Shown piece by piece: positions 1-6,000 of a DNA stretch of 6,628 nt (positions within the stretch are counted from its first letter, which is position 1; every line of letters begins with the position of its first letter). The notes under the pieces were generated by a model that was not told where the DNA came from, ran no database searches, and saw nothing but the letters and a program-made list of their open reading frames with translations. This stretch comes from Oligoflexales bacterium (GTDB lineage: Bacteria; Bdellovibrionota_B; Oligoflexia; Oligoflexales; CACXFL01), in assembly GCA_028282865.1 (NCBI GenBank), contig JANQHA010000308.1, positions 1 to 6,628 of the forward strand, given 5' to 3'. A program made the translations under genes and the position numbers.

Positions 1-651
1 ATTCATTTTGTCACCACGAATACAAACACTACGCTTACAAGGTCATTAAAAGAACTGCTAAAAACCTACCTAGGTGGCGACTATGTCGAAAAAAGCCTCA
101 CGTCGGGTACTTCGGACTTTAAGTCATGGCATGATCAAGGTTTTCCGGCCGCATTTCCTTTTGAAGATCCGGATAATTATAACTCTAAGATCCATGGAGC
201 AGGTGACACGTCTTCCAACCTAAACAACATCCCCTTAAGCTCGAGGTTTGCAAAGCTAGGCATCGCGTATCTAGCCCATCATGCTGGGATCGATGGTTCA
301 ACATCTGATTACCAAGACAAACTAGCGCAGAATGATCTGGAAACAGCCGAATCTAAGAATGCAAAATTAGCGGTAATTTCTGAAAGTGGTGGTTCTTATC
401 ATATCGCTTCTTCTTCCGACTTAGCTGTAGAGAGAGTGGAATATTGTGAGGTGAGCGACTTTAATTCTGGCTATTGCCAGACAGATCGCAGAGTTTTGGA
501 TAAGCTCGGCTCTAAAAGTAGCAGGAATATTTTTGCTACCAAGGTGGACAAAGCCGTAAATATAAGCCATCAGGACTACATTCGCATATACGGCTACAAT
601 AGCGAAGATAAACTGATTGTATCTCGTACAGTTCGACTAGATGAGAAATAG
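1..651 (+). CDS. M28-family zinc aminopeptidase, C-terminal part (5' end outside window)
   Basis: The reading frame is open from the first base to TAG at 649-651 (216 residues), so the start lies upstream of the window. Residues 1-95 match the end of the Vibrio proteolyticus/Aeromonas-type secreted leucyl aminopeptidase domain: TSDFKSWHDQGFPAAFPFE (37-55) and NSKIHGAGDT (61-70) align with the family's SDHASWHNAGYPAAMPFE and NPRIHTTQDT. In the family, the His of the second motif (here His65) binds one of two catalytic zinc ions; the other ligands would lie upstream. The disulfide Cys pair just before SDH in the Vibrio enzyme is absent. After AKLGIAYLAHHAG (84-96), which normally closes the domain, come about 120 further residues rich in polar and beta-type sequence, with Cys149 and Cys159. 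That tail is not the usual prepeptidase C-terminal domain as far as I can tell. Likely role: extracellular or periplasmic removal of N-terminal residues from peptides. An ATG at 436 is internal, not a start. Confidence 0.88.
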   Translation: MHFVTTNTNTTLTRSLKELLKTYLGGDYVEKSLTSGTSDFKSWHDQGFPAAFPFEDPDNYNSKIHGAGDTSSNLNNIPLSSRFAKLGIAYLAHHAGIDGSTSDYQDKLAQNDLETAESKNAKLAVISESGGSYHIASSSDLAVERVEYCEVSDFNSGYCQTDRRVLDKLGSKSSRNIFATKVDKAVNISHQDYIRIYGYNSEDKLIVSRTVRLDEK

Positions 652-656
652 TCTCA

Positions 657-685
657 TTGAAAACGATTCATTTCTAAGGTAGATT
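657..685 (+). promoter_or_regulatory. Predicted sigma-70-type promoter of hpd
   Basis: TTGAAA (657-662) and TAGATT (680-685) match the -35 and -10 consensus at 5/6 and 4/6 positions with the ideal 17-base spacer. Transcription would begin near 692, giving a short leader of about 27 bases that contains the hpd ribosome binding site. The site sits immediately after the aminopeptidase stop codon, which suggests that hpd can be expressed independently of the upstream gene. Prediction from consensus only. Confidence 0.5.
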
Positions 686-718
686 CTAGCCAGGAAATTG
701 AATCTTGGAGAATATGCT

Positions 719-1762
719 ATGGCAGCTAATGATTTGGGTTTAGACGGTATCGAGTTTGCAGAGTTCACTTCGCCTAATTCACAGCAACTTGAAGACCTGT
801 TTTTGGCATTTGGTTTTTCTAAAGTACTTCAGCATGAGTCAAAGAATGTGGATTACTATAATCAAGGTGACATTCACTTTTTAGTTAATAACCAGGCGGG
901 TAGTTTTGCAGAGAGTTTTAACCAAAAACATGGTCCTAGCCTGAGTTCAATGGGTTGGCGTGTTAAGAATGCTAACGAAGCATTCGAAAAAGCCGTAGCA
1001 CGAGGCGCCAAACCTGCTACTAGATGTGATTACACCAAAGGCGGCAAAGATATCCCCGCAATTATGGGAATCGGTGATAGCTTGATATACTTTATTGATA
1101 ACTATCAAGATGCTAATCGCTATAAAGAGCTGGGCTTCAAACCTCACCCTTCTGCAATTAAGGTTGAAACCAAAGGTTTTGAGTTCATCGATCACCTGAC
1201 CAATAATGTTCATAATGGAACCATGCAGCAATGGTCTAACTTTTATAAAAATATATTTGGTTTTGAAGAGGTAAGGTATTTTGATATTCGCGGTGTAAAA
1301 ACGGGTCTGCAATCTTATGCTCTACGATCACCTTGTGGTAAGTTTTGTATACCTATCAACGAGGCTAGCGATGCTAAGTCTCAAATCAACGAGTACCTAG
1401 AGGAATACAACGGACCCGGGGTTCAGCACATTGCCTTCAGTACCAACGACATAGTGAGTTCTTTATCGAAGCTAAAGAATACCCAAATAGAGACGTTAGA
1501 TATCGATGAAGAGTACTATCAAGAAGTTTTTGACCGCGTCCCAGGAGTTACTGAAGATCATAAAACTCTTGAGGAGTACAATATCTTAGTCGACGGCGAT
1601 GAAGAAGGTTACCTATTACAGATTTTTACTAAGAATGTGATCGGTCCGATCTTTATTGAAATCATCCAAAGAAAGAATCATTTATCTTTTGGCGAAGGAA
1701 ACTTTGGCGCCCTCTTCCGCTCTATCGAAAAGGATCAGCAGAAAAGGGGTTATTTAGATTAG
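719..1762 (+). CDS. hpd: 4-hydroxyphenylpyruvate dioxygenase
   Basis: Non-haem Fe(II) dioxygenase that converts 4-hydroxyphenylpyruvate to homogentisate in cytosolic tyrosine degradation; homogentisate can also feed pyomelanin. The 347-residue product has the normal bacterial length and two vicinal-oxygen-chelate halves. The family's iron triad is intact: His159 in FIDHLTNNV, His237 in GVQHIAFST and Glu314 in GPIFIEIIQR, close to His161/His240/Glu322 of the Pseudomonas fluorescens enzyme. The C-terminal signature GEGNFGALFRSIEKDQ (325-340) is the substrate-gating helix region typical of the family. I chose ATG at 719 because GGAG at 707-710 lies 8 bases before it and MAANDLGLDGIEFAEF starts where relatives start; an in-frame TTG at 698 would add seven residues and lacks a ribosome site. 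No homogentisate dioxygenase or other tyrosine-pathway gene is in the window, so the rest of the pathway is elsewhere. It converges on fic with a 24-bp gap. Confidence 0.97.
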   Translation: MAANDLGLDGIEFAEFTSPNSQQLEDLFLAFGFSKVLQHESKNVDYYNQGDIHFLVNNQAGSFAESFNQKHGPSLSSMGWRVKNANEAFEKAVARGAKPATRCDYTKGGKDIPAIMGIGDSLIYFIDNYQDANRYKELGFKPHPSAIKVETKGFEFIDHLTNNVHNGTMQQWSNFYKNIFGFEEVRYFDIRGVKTGLQSYALRSPCGKFCIPINEASDAKSQINEYLEEYNGPGVQHIAFSTNDIVSSLSKLKNTQIETLDIDEEYYQEVFDRVPGVTEDHKTLEEYNILVDGDEEGYLLQIFTKNVIGPIFIEIIQRKNHLSFGEGNFGALFRSIEKDQQKRGYLD

Positions 1763-1773
1763 GGCAATAACCC
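1747..1773. terminator. Hairpin at the convergent hpd/fic junction
   Basis: GGGTTATT (1747-1754) and AATAACCC (1766-1773) form a perfect 8-bp stem with an 11-base loop. It overlaps the last codons and stop of hpd and lies just past the fic stop. In the fic direction the stem is followed by CTTTTC, a weak U tract; in the hpd direction there is no U run. It may serve as a terminator, mainly for fic, or as a transcript-end stabiliser for both genes. Confidence 0.4.
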
Positions 1774-1786
1774 TGCTGACGTTTGA

Positions 1787-2887
1787 TCACCTGTACTTTC
1801 TAAACTCGTTCGATTCGCCGATCAGCAGTTGATAGAACTTCGGATGGAAAAAGAGTTTTTCACGCCCGGATTTTACCTCTTCTAGGATCCCAACTACGCT
1901 TAGTTCCTTTAGGTAAACAGACGCTGTCTGACGTTTGGCAATTCCAGCATCTACGATATTAGCGATACGACAGTAAGGTTGGCTAAATAGGATTTCTATG
2001 AGTTCGTGAGAGTAAAGCGCAGGAAGTCTTGATTTCAGATAATCTGATGTGTGCTCTATGAGCTGTTGGATTCCCTTTGTCTTACGATTGGTCCAATCTG
2101 CTGTTTCAGATACAGCTTCTAACATATAGACGATCCAAGACTCCCAGTCGTTATCTTTCGTAACATTGTACAGCTTCTGGTAATAATCAGATCGATTCTT
2201 CATAATATACTTACTATGGTAAAGAATAGGTAGATTCAACAAGCCAACGTCAACCAAAAATAATAAATTGAGCACCCTCCCAGTCCGACCATTTCCATCG
2301 TGAAACGGGTGAATTGCCTCGAACTGGTAGTGGCCAACAGCCATGCGGATCAAAGGATCAATTGTTTCTTCTTCGTGTAAGAGACGCTCCCAGTTTGCAA
2401 GCTTTTCACGAATTACTGACTCCCCTACGGGAGGAGTGTAAATGACCGTATTAGCGTTTGATAAAGCTGTCCCCGAAGTTCGGCGAATGTTCATACTCGT
2501 ACCTTTAATTTTACTGCAAACCGCAACAGCTGTAGCAGTGCACAGTGGTTTCTCCTCCAGAGATCTGAATCCTTCTAAAAGTGCAGATCTATACTGGAAT
2601 GCTTCCTTGGTTTCTGTATCTGTGTTCTTTCCATCAGTGTGGGAAGCTCTAAAGAGCTTGTCTGTTGTCGTAACAATGTTCTCAATCTCGGAACTATCTT
2701 TGGCCTCCATAATGGGTATCGTGTTAATCAAGACAGATTGGTTAGGAAGCAGATTTGCCGAGGCATTAAGTTCGGCTAGGTTTGATCGCGCCGCAATGCA
2801 TGTCCGTAGAATAGACTTTGTCTCGATATCTTTTTTTGGAGGCAGCTTTGGAAGGCTGTTATACGGTTTATCAGGGTCAAACAGCAT
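1787..2887 (-). CDS. fic: Class II Fic protein adenylyltransferase (SoFic-like) with C-terminal winged helix
   Basis: Transfers AMP from ATP to hydroxyl side chains of target proteins or of itself. The 366 residues show, in order: a Fic N-terminal domain (about 1-80) with the inhibitory helix SSEIEN (65-70), matching the (S/T)xxxE(G/N) motif whose Glu (Glu69) blocks productive ATP binding in class II enzymes; the Fic core with the complete catalytic motif HPFHDGNGRTGR (193-204), with His193 as the base; an upstream flap-like segment VIYTPPVGES (148-157); and a C-terminal winged-helix-like region (about 290-350) including AKRQTASVYLKELS. Order, length and motifs agree with Shewanella oneidensis SoFic, which is regulated by its own inhibitory Glu. 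Start ATG at 2887 follows GTGGAG with 10 bases between. No antitoxin-like partner gene flanks it, as expected when the inhibitory helix is built in. Cellular target unknown. The promoter is covered by repeated operator-like sites, so autoregulation through the winged helix is my inference. Confidence 0.95.
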   Translation of the reverse strand: MLFDPDKPYNSLPKLPPKKDIETKSILRTCIAARSNLAELNASANLLPNQSVLINTIPIMEAKDSSEIENIVTTTDKLFRASHTDGKNTDTETKEAFQYRSALLEGFRSLEEKPLCTATAVAVCSKIKGTSMNIRRTSGTALSNANTVIYTPPVGESVIREKLANWERLLHEEETIDPLIRMAVGHYQFEAIHPFHDGNGRTGRVLNLLFLVDVGLLNLPILYHSKYIMKNRSDYYQKLYNVTKDNDWESWIVYMLEAVSETADWTNRKTKGIQQLIEHTSDYLKSRLPALYSHELIEILFSQPYCRIANIVDAGIAKRQTASVYLKELSVVGILEEVKSGREKLFFHPKFYQLLIGESNEFRKYR

Positions 2888-2918
2888 ATGTCGATTTCTC
2901 CACTAATTATCGACATAA
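2886..2918. promoter_or_regulatory. Inverted-repeat operator candidate 1, over fic start and transcription start
   Basis: ATATGTCGA (2886-2894) and TCGACATAA (2910-2918) form an inverted repeat whose half-sites are separated by 15 bases. The left half overlaps the fic start codon, and the right half covers the predicted transcription start near 2915. The same half-site and spacing recur at 2955-2987. A protein bound here would block transcription start or early elongation of fic, and possibly translation start. The most likely ligand is the Fic winged helix (inference). Confidence 0.65.
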
Positions 2919-2921
2919 TAT

Positions 2922-2950
2922 AGCATATGCTGATAGAATCGACATGTCAA
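2922..2950 (-). promoter_or_regulatory. Predicted sigma-70-type promoter of fic
   Basis: Read on the minus strand, TTGACA (2950-2945, perfect -35) is followed after 17 bases by TATGCT (2927-2922, 4/6 match to the -10). Transcription would start near 2915, giving a leader of about 28 bases that includes the GTGGAG ribosome site. The -10 lies inside the perfect palindrome AGCATATGCT (2922-2931), and the -35 overlaps a TCGACAT copy, so binding at the repeats should compete with RNA polymerase. Confidence 0.6.
2939..2947. promoter_or_regulatory. Fifth, unpaired operator half-site overlapping the fic -35
   Basis: TCGACATGT repeats the half-site of the two inverted repeats and overlaps the -35 hexamer at 2945-2950. 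It has no partner at the 15-base spacing; instead, GACATGTC (2941-2948) is itself an 8-base palindrome. It may bind a monomer or bridge the flanking inverted repeats. Confidence 0.5.
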
Positions 2951-2954
2951 CTAA

Positions 2955-2987
2955 ATATGTCGAAATATAGATATAAAATCGACATAT
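2955..2987. promoter_or_regulatory. Inverted-repeat operator candidate 2, upstream of the fic promoter
   Basis: ATATGTCGA (2955-2963) and TCGACATAT (2979-2987) form a perfect 9-bp inverted repeat with a 15-base AT-only spacer. Geometry and orientation are identical to the pair at 2886-2918; corresponding half-sites are 69 bases apart. The pair lies immediately upstream of the -35. The flanking DNA to about 3050 is very AT-rich and holds no gene start. Confidence 0.65.
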
Positions 2988-3048
2988 ATTTATTTTTCAC
3001 AATAAAATCAAATAATTATAATATAGATTTTTAGACTGATTTAGCTCA

Positions 3049-3699
3049 TTATTGATACAAATAAAGCGCCATCTCGTTACTAGAGGAGCCCCGGATAGAT
3101 ATGGTACCTGTGGTGATAAATGAGTCGCCACAGTATGCGATCGTTGCTTGATAACCGTTACGAGGTTCAGCCAAATCAAATGTAAGGCAGTTTTCCTGGT
3201 TTACATCGATACCCGCTGCTTTACCAGAAGCAGAAGCACCTTTTCGGGCAGTTACCGATGCGTAACCTTCCTCACCTTCTAAGCTTTTGTTAAGTATATC
3301 GCAGGTGTTTTTATAGATGTCGTTTAGGCAGCTATCTTGACTTGGTGGATGCATTCCCATCTGATCCAAGCTATACATTTCGCCGCTTCCAGAGGGAGAT
3401 AAACAGCTTGTATCATCTGATGCAGATAGCAGCCCTCGGTAACCACTCCCTGCAAAATGCTCTTGATAACCAGCATTAAAGGCGTAGTTACTCATCTCCA
3501 TGATAAAGCCTTGATTTTCAGGTAGGCAATATTGGTCTAGTTCTATCGACGCTTGAGATGCACTAAGCTGCTCTCCAGAGCTATCGATGTCAATGTTAGT
3601 TAACGCTGACCCCTCGCCGATCTCAGAATTAAAGCTATCGACACCACAGGCGTTGAGGGTGAAAAATATTGCTAATGTCGTAATTTTAAATAAGTTCAT
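3049..3699 (-). CDS. Predicted six-cysteine lipoprotein of unknown function
   Basis: I do not recognise a family for this 216-residue protein. It begins with a lipoprotein signal peptide: a Lys near the N-terminus, a hydrophobic stretch, then LNAC (15-18), so Cys18 would be lipidated. The following residues are Gly-Val, not Asp, which suggests transfer to the outer membrane. Residues 20-55 are acidic and Ser-rich, probably a flexible tether. The rest has six more cysteines (58, 99, 124, 133, 171, 190), an even number consistent with three disulfides in the periplasm or on the surface. The C-terminal third (about 145-216) looks beta-rich. Start ATG at 3699 follows AGGGG with a five-base gap. 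That ribosome site lies just after the stop of the upstream lipoprotein gene, 13 bases away, so the two are almost certainly cotranscribed. Function inferred only as far as location. Confidence 0.75.
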   Translation of the reverse strand: MNLFKITTLAIFFTLNACGVDSFNSEIGEGSALTNIDIDSSGEQLSASQASIELDQYCLPENQGFIMEMSNYAFNAGYQEHFAGSGYRGLLSASDDTSCLSPSGSGEMYSLDQMGMHPPSQDSCLNDIYKNTCDILNKSLEGEEGYASVTARKGASASGKAAGIDVNQENCLTFDLAEPRNGYQATIAYCGDSFITTGTISIRGSSSNEMALYLYQ

Positions 3700-3712
3700 G
3701 TAATCCCCTAAC

Positions 3713-5074
3713 CTACTTCGAGCCTAAAACATGCTGATAGTCTTCTTTGAACCAAACATCTGCCAGCCTATGTTTTTTGCCTGAAGTACCGGTATAACTG
3801 CCTAGAAGACGTATCTCGTTGCCATTTGACTTAACAAAAAATTGGGTTTTTCCAATGAGATTCTTCTTGTAATTTAGGTCGATAGATTTAACTTTTTGAG
3901 ACACTAAGCTGTAAAGCTCGTTTTTCTCACCAATGCCATTTCGGTTTAGATCACGCCAGACTTTTAACAGCCGATAGATAGAGTCTTTTTTATCAATCAC
4001 TTTATCATGGTTATCATCATACTGAGCTAGAGCTTGAAATCCGTTGTTAAAATTTTTAAGCTTCTTACTCTTACGGTTTTTTAGTCTTTCTTTGTAGGAG
4101 TACTCGCCGAAAAGCTCCACTCCAGTAGTGATTTGACCATCACCATTGATATCTAAAGCAAGGATGCCATCTTCTTTCTCGACCCAACCTGACAAGCGTT
4201 TTTGGCCATCGCCGTTGTGATCAAAATAAACTGCATTATTTCTATCTTTCACATCGATTAAATCAAGTTTGTTATTATGGTTTAAATCTAAGATGATAGG
4301 CGAAGAGAAGTCAGCATACTGTTTTGCTTTCGCACCAACCGCGACAAATGCTACCGGATGAGCAAAAGATAAGCCTCCAGCGACTCCTGGTCCGTTGCCA
4401 ATCATTCCTGCTTGGTTATTTATGGTGATTTCTTTGTTAGTTACTCGATACTTGACTGGCTTGCTATACCAGTTGACCGGCCGTTCGGTATCTTCCGATT
4501 GCTTTTTACACTTATATGACTGGGTATTGATTACTTTGCAAATAGATAGATCGCCGTTACCTGATTTAGCGTCTAAAGAGATCTTTTGAAGGTCGACGTT
4601 GAGTTGAGTGACAGGGTACCCCATACCGCCGACGTTTTTCCCGTTCCGAGCGGCGCTGTATGTAATAGGGCCCACTCCGATGAGTTTACCCTCTGAATCT
4701 CTAAGAATCACGTAGGTACCACTATCCGTCGCATGCCGCTTATGCTCCATATTAGTGAATAACACTGCATTGAACTTAAGGTTTCCAGCGGAGGCATAAG
4801 ACATTTCGGGTTCAGGAGTCGAATCTTTGTTACTCGCCGTCGTTATATTCTCTGTTTCGCCGTGTGACGACTCAGATGGAGGATTAGAAACAGTGTTATT
4901 TTGCTGTGAAGATTGAGTGTTAGTTCTAGGGTTTGTATTATGGCTGATTTTTTGTGTTGAAGGTGTTGCTTCTGTCGGTCTAGAGCTATCTTGCTCTTCA
5001 TTTATTTTTGATGACTTTGTACATGATGCTACCGCGAAGATTGCAAGTAGGAGGCTTATTTTAGTCGTTGTCAT
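3713..5074 (-). CDS. Predicted lipoprotein with C-terminal EF-hand-like calcium-loop domain
   Basis: 453 residues. The signal peptide ends in lipobox VASC (15-18), so Cys18 would be lipidated; Thr follows, compatible with the outer membrane. Residues 19-90 form a low-complexity Ser/Thr/Asn/Gln/Pro linker, as expected for a surface tether. Residues about 92-255 are an unrecognised beta-rich region with Cys179 and Cys189 and a Gly-rich end. Residues about 260-400 carry five acidic loops of the D-x-N/D-x-N/D type starting at Asp263, Asp285, Asp308, Asp353 and Asp375 (for example DHNGDG and DINGDGQITTGVELFGE), with NGFQALAQYD and LLKVWRDLNRNG between and after them. This arrangement is the one seen in the C-terminal calcium-binding region of many RTX-like secreted proteins. 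Calcium binding is therefore likely; enzymatic activity is not evident. Start ATG at 5074 has GGGAG six bases before it. It is the first gene of a likely two-gene operon. Confidence 0.85.
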   Translation of the reverse strand: MTTTKISLLLAIFAVASCTKSSKINEEQDSSRPTEATPSTQKISHNTNPRTNTQSSQQNNTVSNPPSESSHGETENITTASNKDSTPEPEMSYASAGNLKFNAVLFTNMEHKRHATDSGTYVILRDSEGKLIGVGPITYSAARNGKNVGGMGYPVTQLNVDLQKISLDAKSGNGDLSICKVINTQSYKCKKQSEDTERPVNWYSKPVKYRVTNKEITINNQAGMIGNGPGVAGGLSFAHPVAFVAVGAKAKQYADFSSPIILDLNHNNKLDLIDVKDRNNAVYFDHNGDGQKRLSGWVEKEDGILALDINGDGQITTGVELFGEYSYKERLKNRKSKKLKNFNNGFQALAQYDDNHDKVIDKKDSIYRLLKVWRDLNRNGIGEKNELYSLVSQKVKSIDLNYKKNLIGKTQFFVKSNGNEIRLLGSYTGTSGKKHRLADVWFKEDYQHVLGSK

Positions 5075-5183
5075 ATTGATCTCCCGATCATTTTAAACCG
5101 GTCTTTAAATGCAAGATGATTGCCGAAATTTGAAGTAGTAATATTAAATGGTTATGGTTAGTTATGGGCGGTTTAATTGCCTA

Positions 5184-5205
5184 AACCTTTGATAGTGTCA
5201 AGGTT
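5184..5205 (-). terminator. Possible terminator hairpin after the beta-barrel gene
   Basis: On the minus strand, AACCTTGA and TCAAAGGTT can pair as an eight-base-pair stem with one bulged A and a five-base loop, ending 18 bases after the stop at 5223. It is followed only by TTTA, so it is a weak candidate. The rest of the 148-bp gap up to the calcium-loop lipoprotein start holds a short GGTTA/GTTATGG near-repeat (5148-5167) and no convincing full promoter. Confidence 0.3.
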
Positions 5206-5222
5206 GTTTTCAGTCAAACTCA

Positions 5223-5870
5223 TCAAATCCGCCACCAGAAGCTAAGGGAAGGAATGATGAAGTCATCAGCTTCGGAGAGTGTGAGTTCTTCGCTAGGCTG
5301 TCCGGAAGCCCTGAGCCTTTTATAATCGATATGAATAAACTGAATCTTAGGACCAAAATAGATATCTTGAATCTGGAACCCGTAGCCTAGATGCGCACCC
5401 CAAGCAAAGCCATTATCATAGATAACTGAATAATGATCTCCTCCGTCTAATCGGAAGCTGGTTTCCCGGCTGCTATAAGGAAAGTAGCTAAGCCCAAAGG
5501 AAACCCCATTAGTCGAATCATAACCGATTGCTGGGCCAAAGAGTTTCCACCGGGTTTTAGTCACTTCACTGTTGCTCTCGGAATCTACAGTTGTTCTCAG
5601 CACCGTGGTTCTAACAGCATCAAGACCTTCTACTCCGATTCCAAAATATCTGGCTAGCTGATAGTAGCTAGAGAGCGAAAGGATCGAGTAAACCCGTTTA
5701 AATTTGTTTTCACCGGTTTGAAGCTCACCGCTGGTGGCTCGCCGCACTTCTGGAGTACTTTCAGTATGGGAATAGTAAAAATAAGATATGTTTAATGACA
5801 CGCTATGAGGATCGGCATAGGCTTTCGTCCCACCGCCAATCACAATCATTATTAATGCTAATATCCGCAC
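5223..5870 (-). CDS. Predicted outer-membrane beta-barrel-like secreted protein
   Basis: 215 residues with a Sec signal peptide: an Arg near the start, the hydrophobic core ILALIMIVIGG, and a probable cleavage after AYA (17-19) before Asp20. The mature part is built of alternating polar and aromatic/hydrophobic stretches with many Tyr, Phe and Gly residues, such as VSLNISYFYYS, SFGLSYFPYSS, AWGAHLGYGF and IYFGPKIQFIHIDY. It ends in SLSFWWRI, similar to the final strand of small (8-stranded) outer-membrane barrels, though with Ile rather than the usual Phe at the very end. No cysteines are present. The start is uncertain: GTG at 5870 has only a weak ribosome site, and an in-frame CTG at 5900 would give the more typical N-terminus LKKTLNFGRVV. 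There is no in-frame ATG upstream before a stop. Function unknown; a porin-like or structural envelope role is inference. The gap to deoC is 123 bp, so it is probably transcribed separately. Confidence 0.72.
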   Translation of the reverse strand: MRILALIMIVIGGGTKAYADPHSVSLNISYFYYSHTESTPEVRRATSGELQTGENKFKRVYSILSLSSYYQLARYFGIGVEGLDAVRTTVLRTTVDSESNSEVTKTRWKLFGPAIGYDSTNGVSFGLSYFPYSSRETSFRLDGGDHYSVIYDNGFAWGAHLGYGFQIQDIYFGPKIQFIHIDYKRLRASGQPSEELTLSEADDFIIPSLSFWWRI

Positions 5871-5983
5871 GACTCTACCGAAATTAAGGGTTTTCTTCAG
5901 AGTAGGCTCGCTCGTCTGCAGGAGAGAGCTAAACCCACCAGTATCAATATCGGCAGTAACGACAGATATTTGCGATCAATTGC

Positions 5984-6000
5984 TAGGTAAAAGTTACCTA
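5984..6000 (-). terminator. Small hairpin spanning the deoC stop codon
   Basis: TAGGTAA (5984-5990) and TTACCTA (5994-6000) form a perfect 7-bp stem with a 3-base loop. On the minus strand the first arm contains the end of deoC and its TAA stop. No T run follows, so it is at best a weak or Rho-assisted terminator or an mRNA 3'-end stabiliser. Confidence 0.25.

Noticed and set aside
436..651. Separate small gene starting at ATG 436
   Set aside because: It is in the same frame as the open reading from base 1, with no stop between, and is simply the tail of the M28 aminopeptidase.
698..718. TTG start for hpd adding MNLGEYA
   Set aside because: The GGAG ribosome site lies inside this stretch and fits the ATG at 719, where relatives begin.
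947..1312. 121-codon minus-strand open frame inside hpd
   Set aside because: Antisense to a fully conserved enzyme gene, no recognisable motifs or ribosome site; a shadow frame.
2442..2906. 154-codon plus-strand open frame opposite fic
   Set aside because: It lies antisense to the conserved fic coding sequence, shows no family motifs, and overlaps the fic start region; a shadow frame.
2997..3179. 60-codon minus-strand frame overlapping the end of the Cys-rich lipoprotein gene
   Set aside because: Different frame of the same strand, no ribosome site recognised, AT-rich end; the lipoprotein frame explains the region.
1787..3699. A defence island or toxin-antitoxin pair centred on fic
   Set aside because: The Fic carries its inhibitory helix internally, no antitoxin-size partner gene flanks it, and there are no nucleases, helicases or mobile-element signs nearby.
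5148..5167. Short GGTTA/GTTATGG near-tandem repeat
   Set aside because: Only 20 bases with imperfect units; could be chance in an AT-rich gap.
5173..5201. Promoter for the lipoprotein operon using TTGACA on the minus strand at 5201-5196
   Set aside because: The -35 is perfect, but the best -10 at 17 bases is AATTAA (3/6), and the -35 lies inside the possible terminator hairpin; too weak to list.
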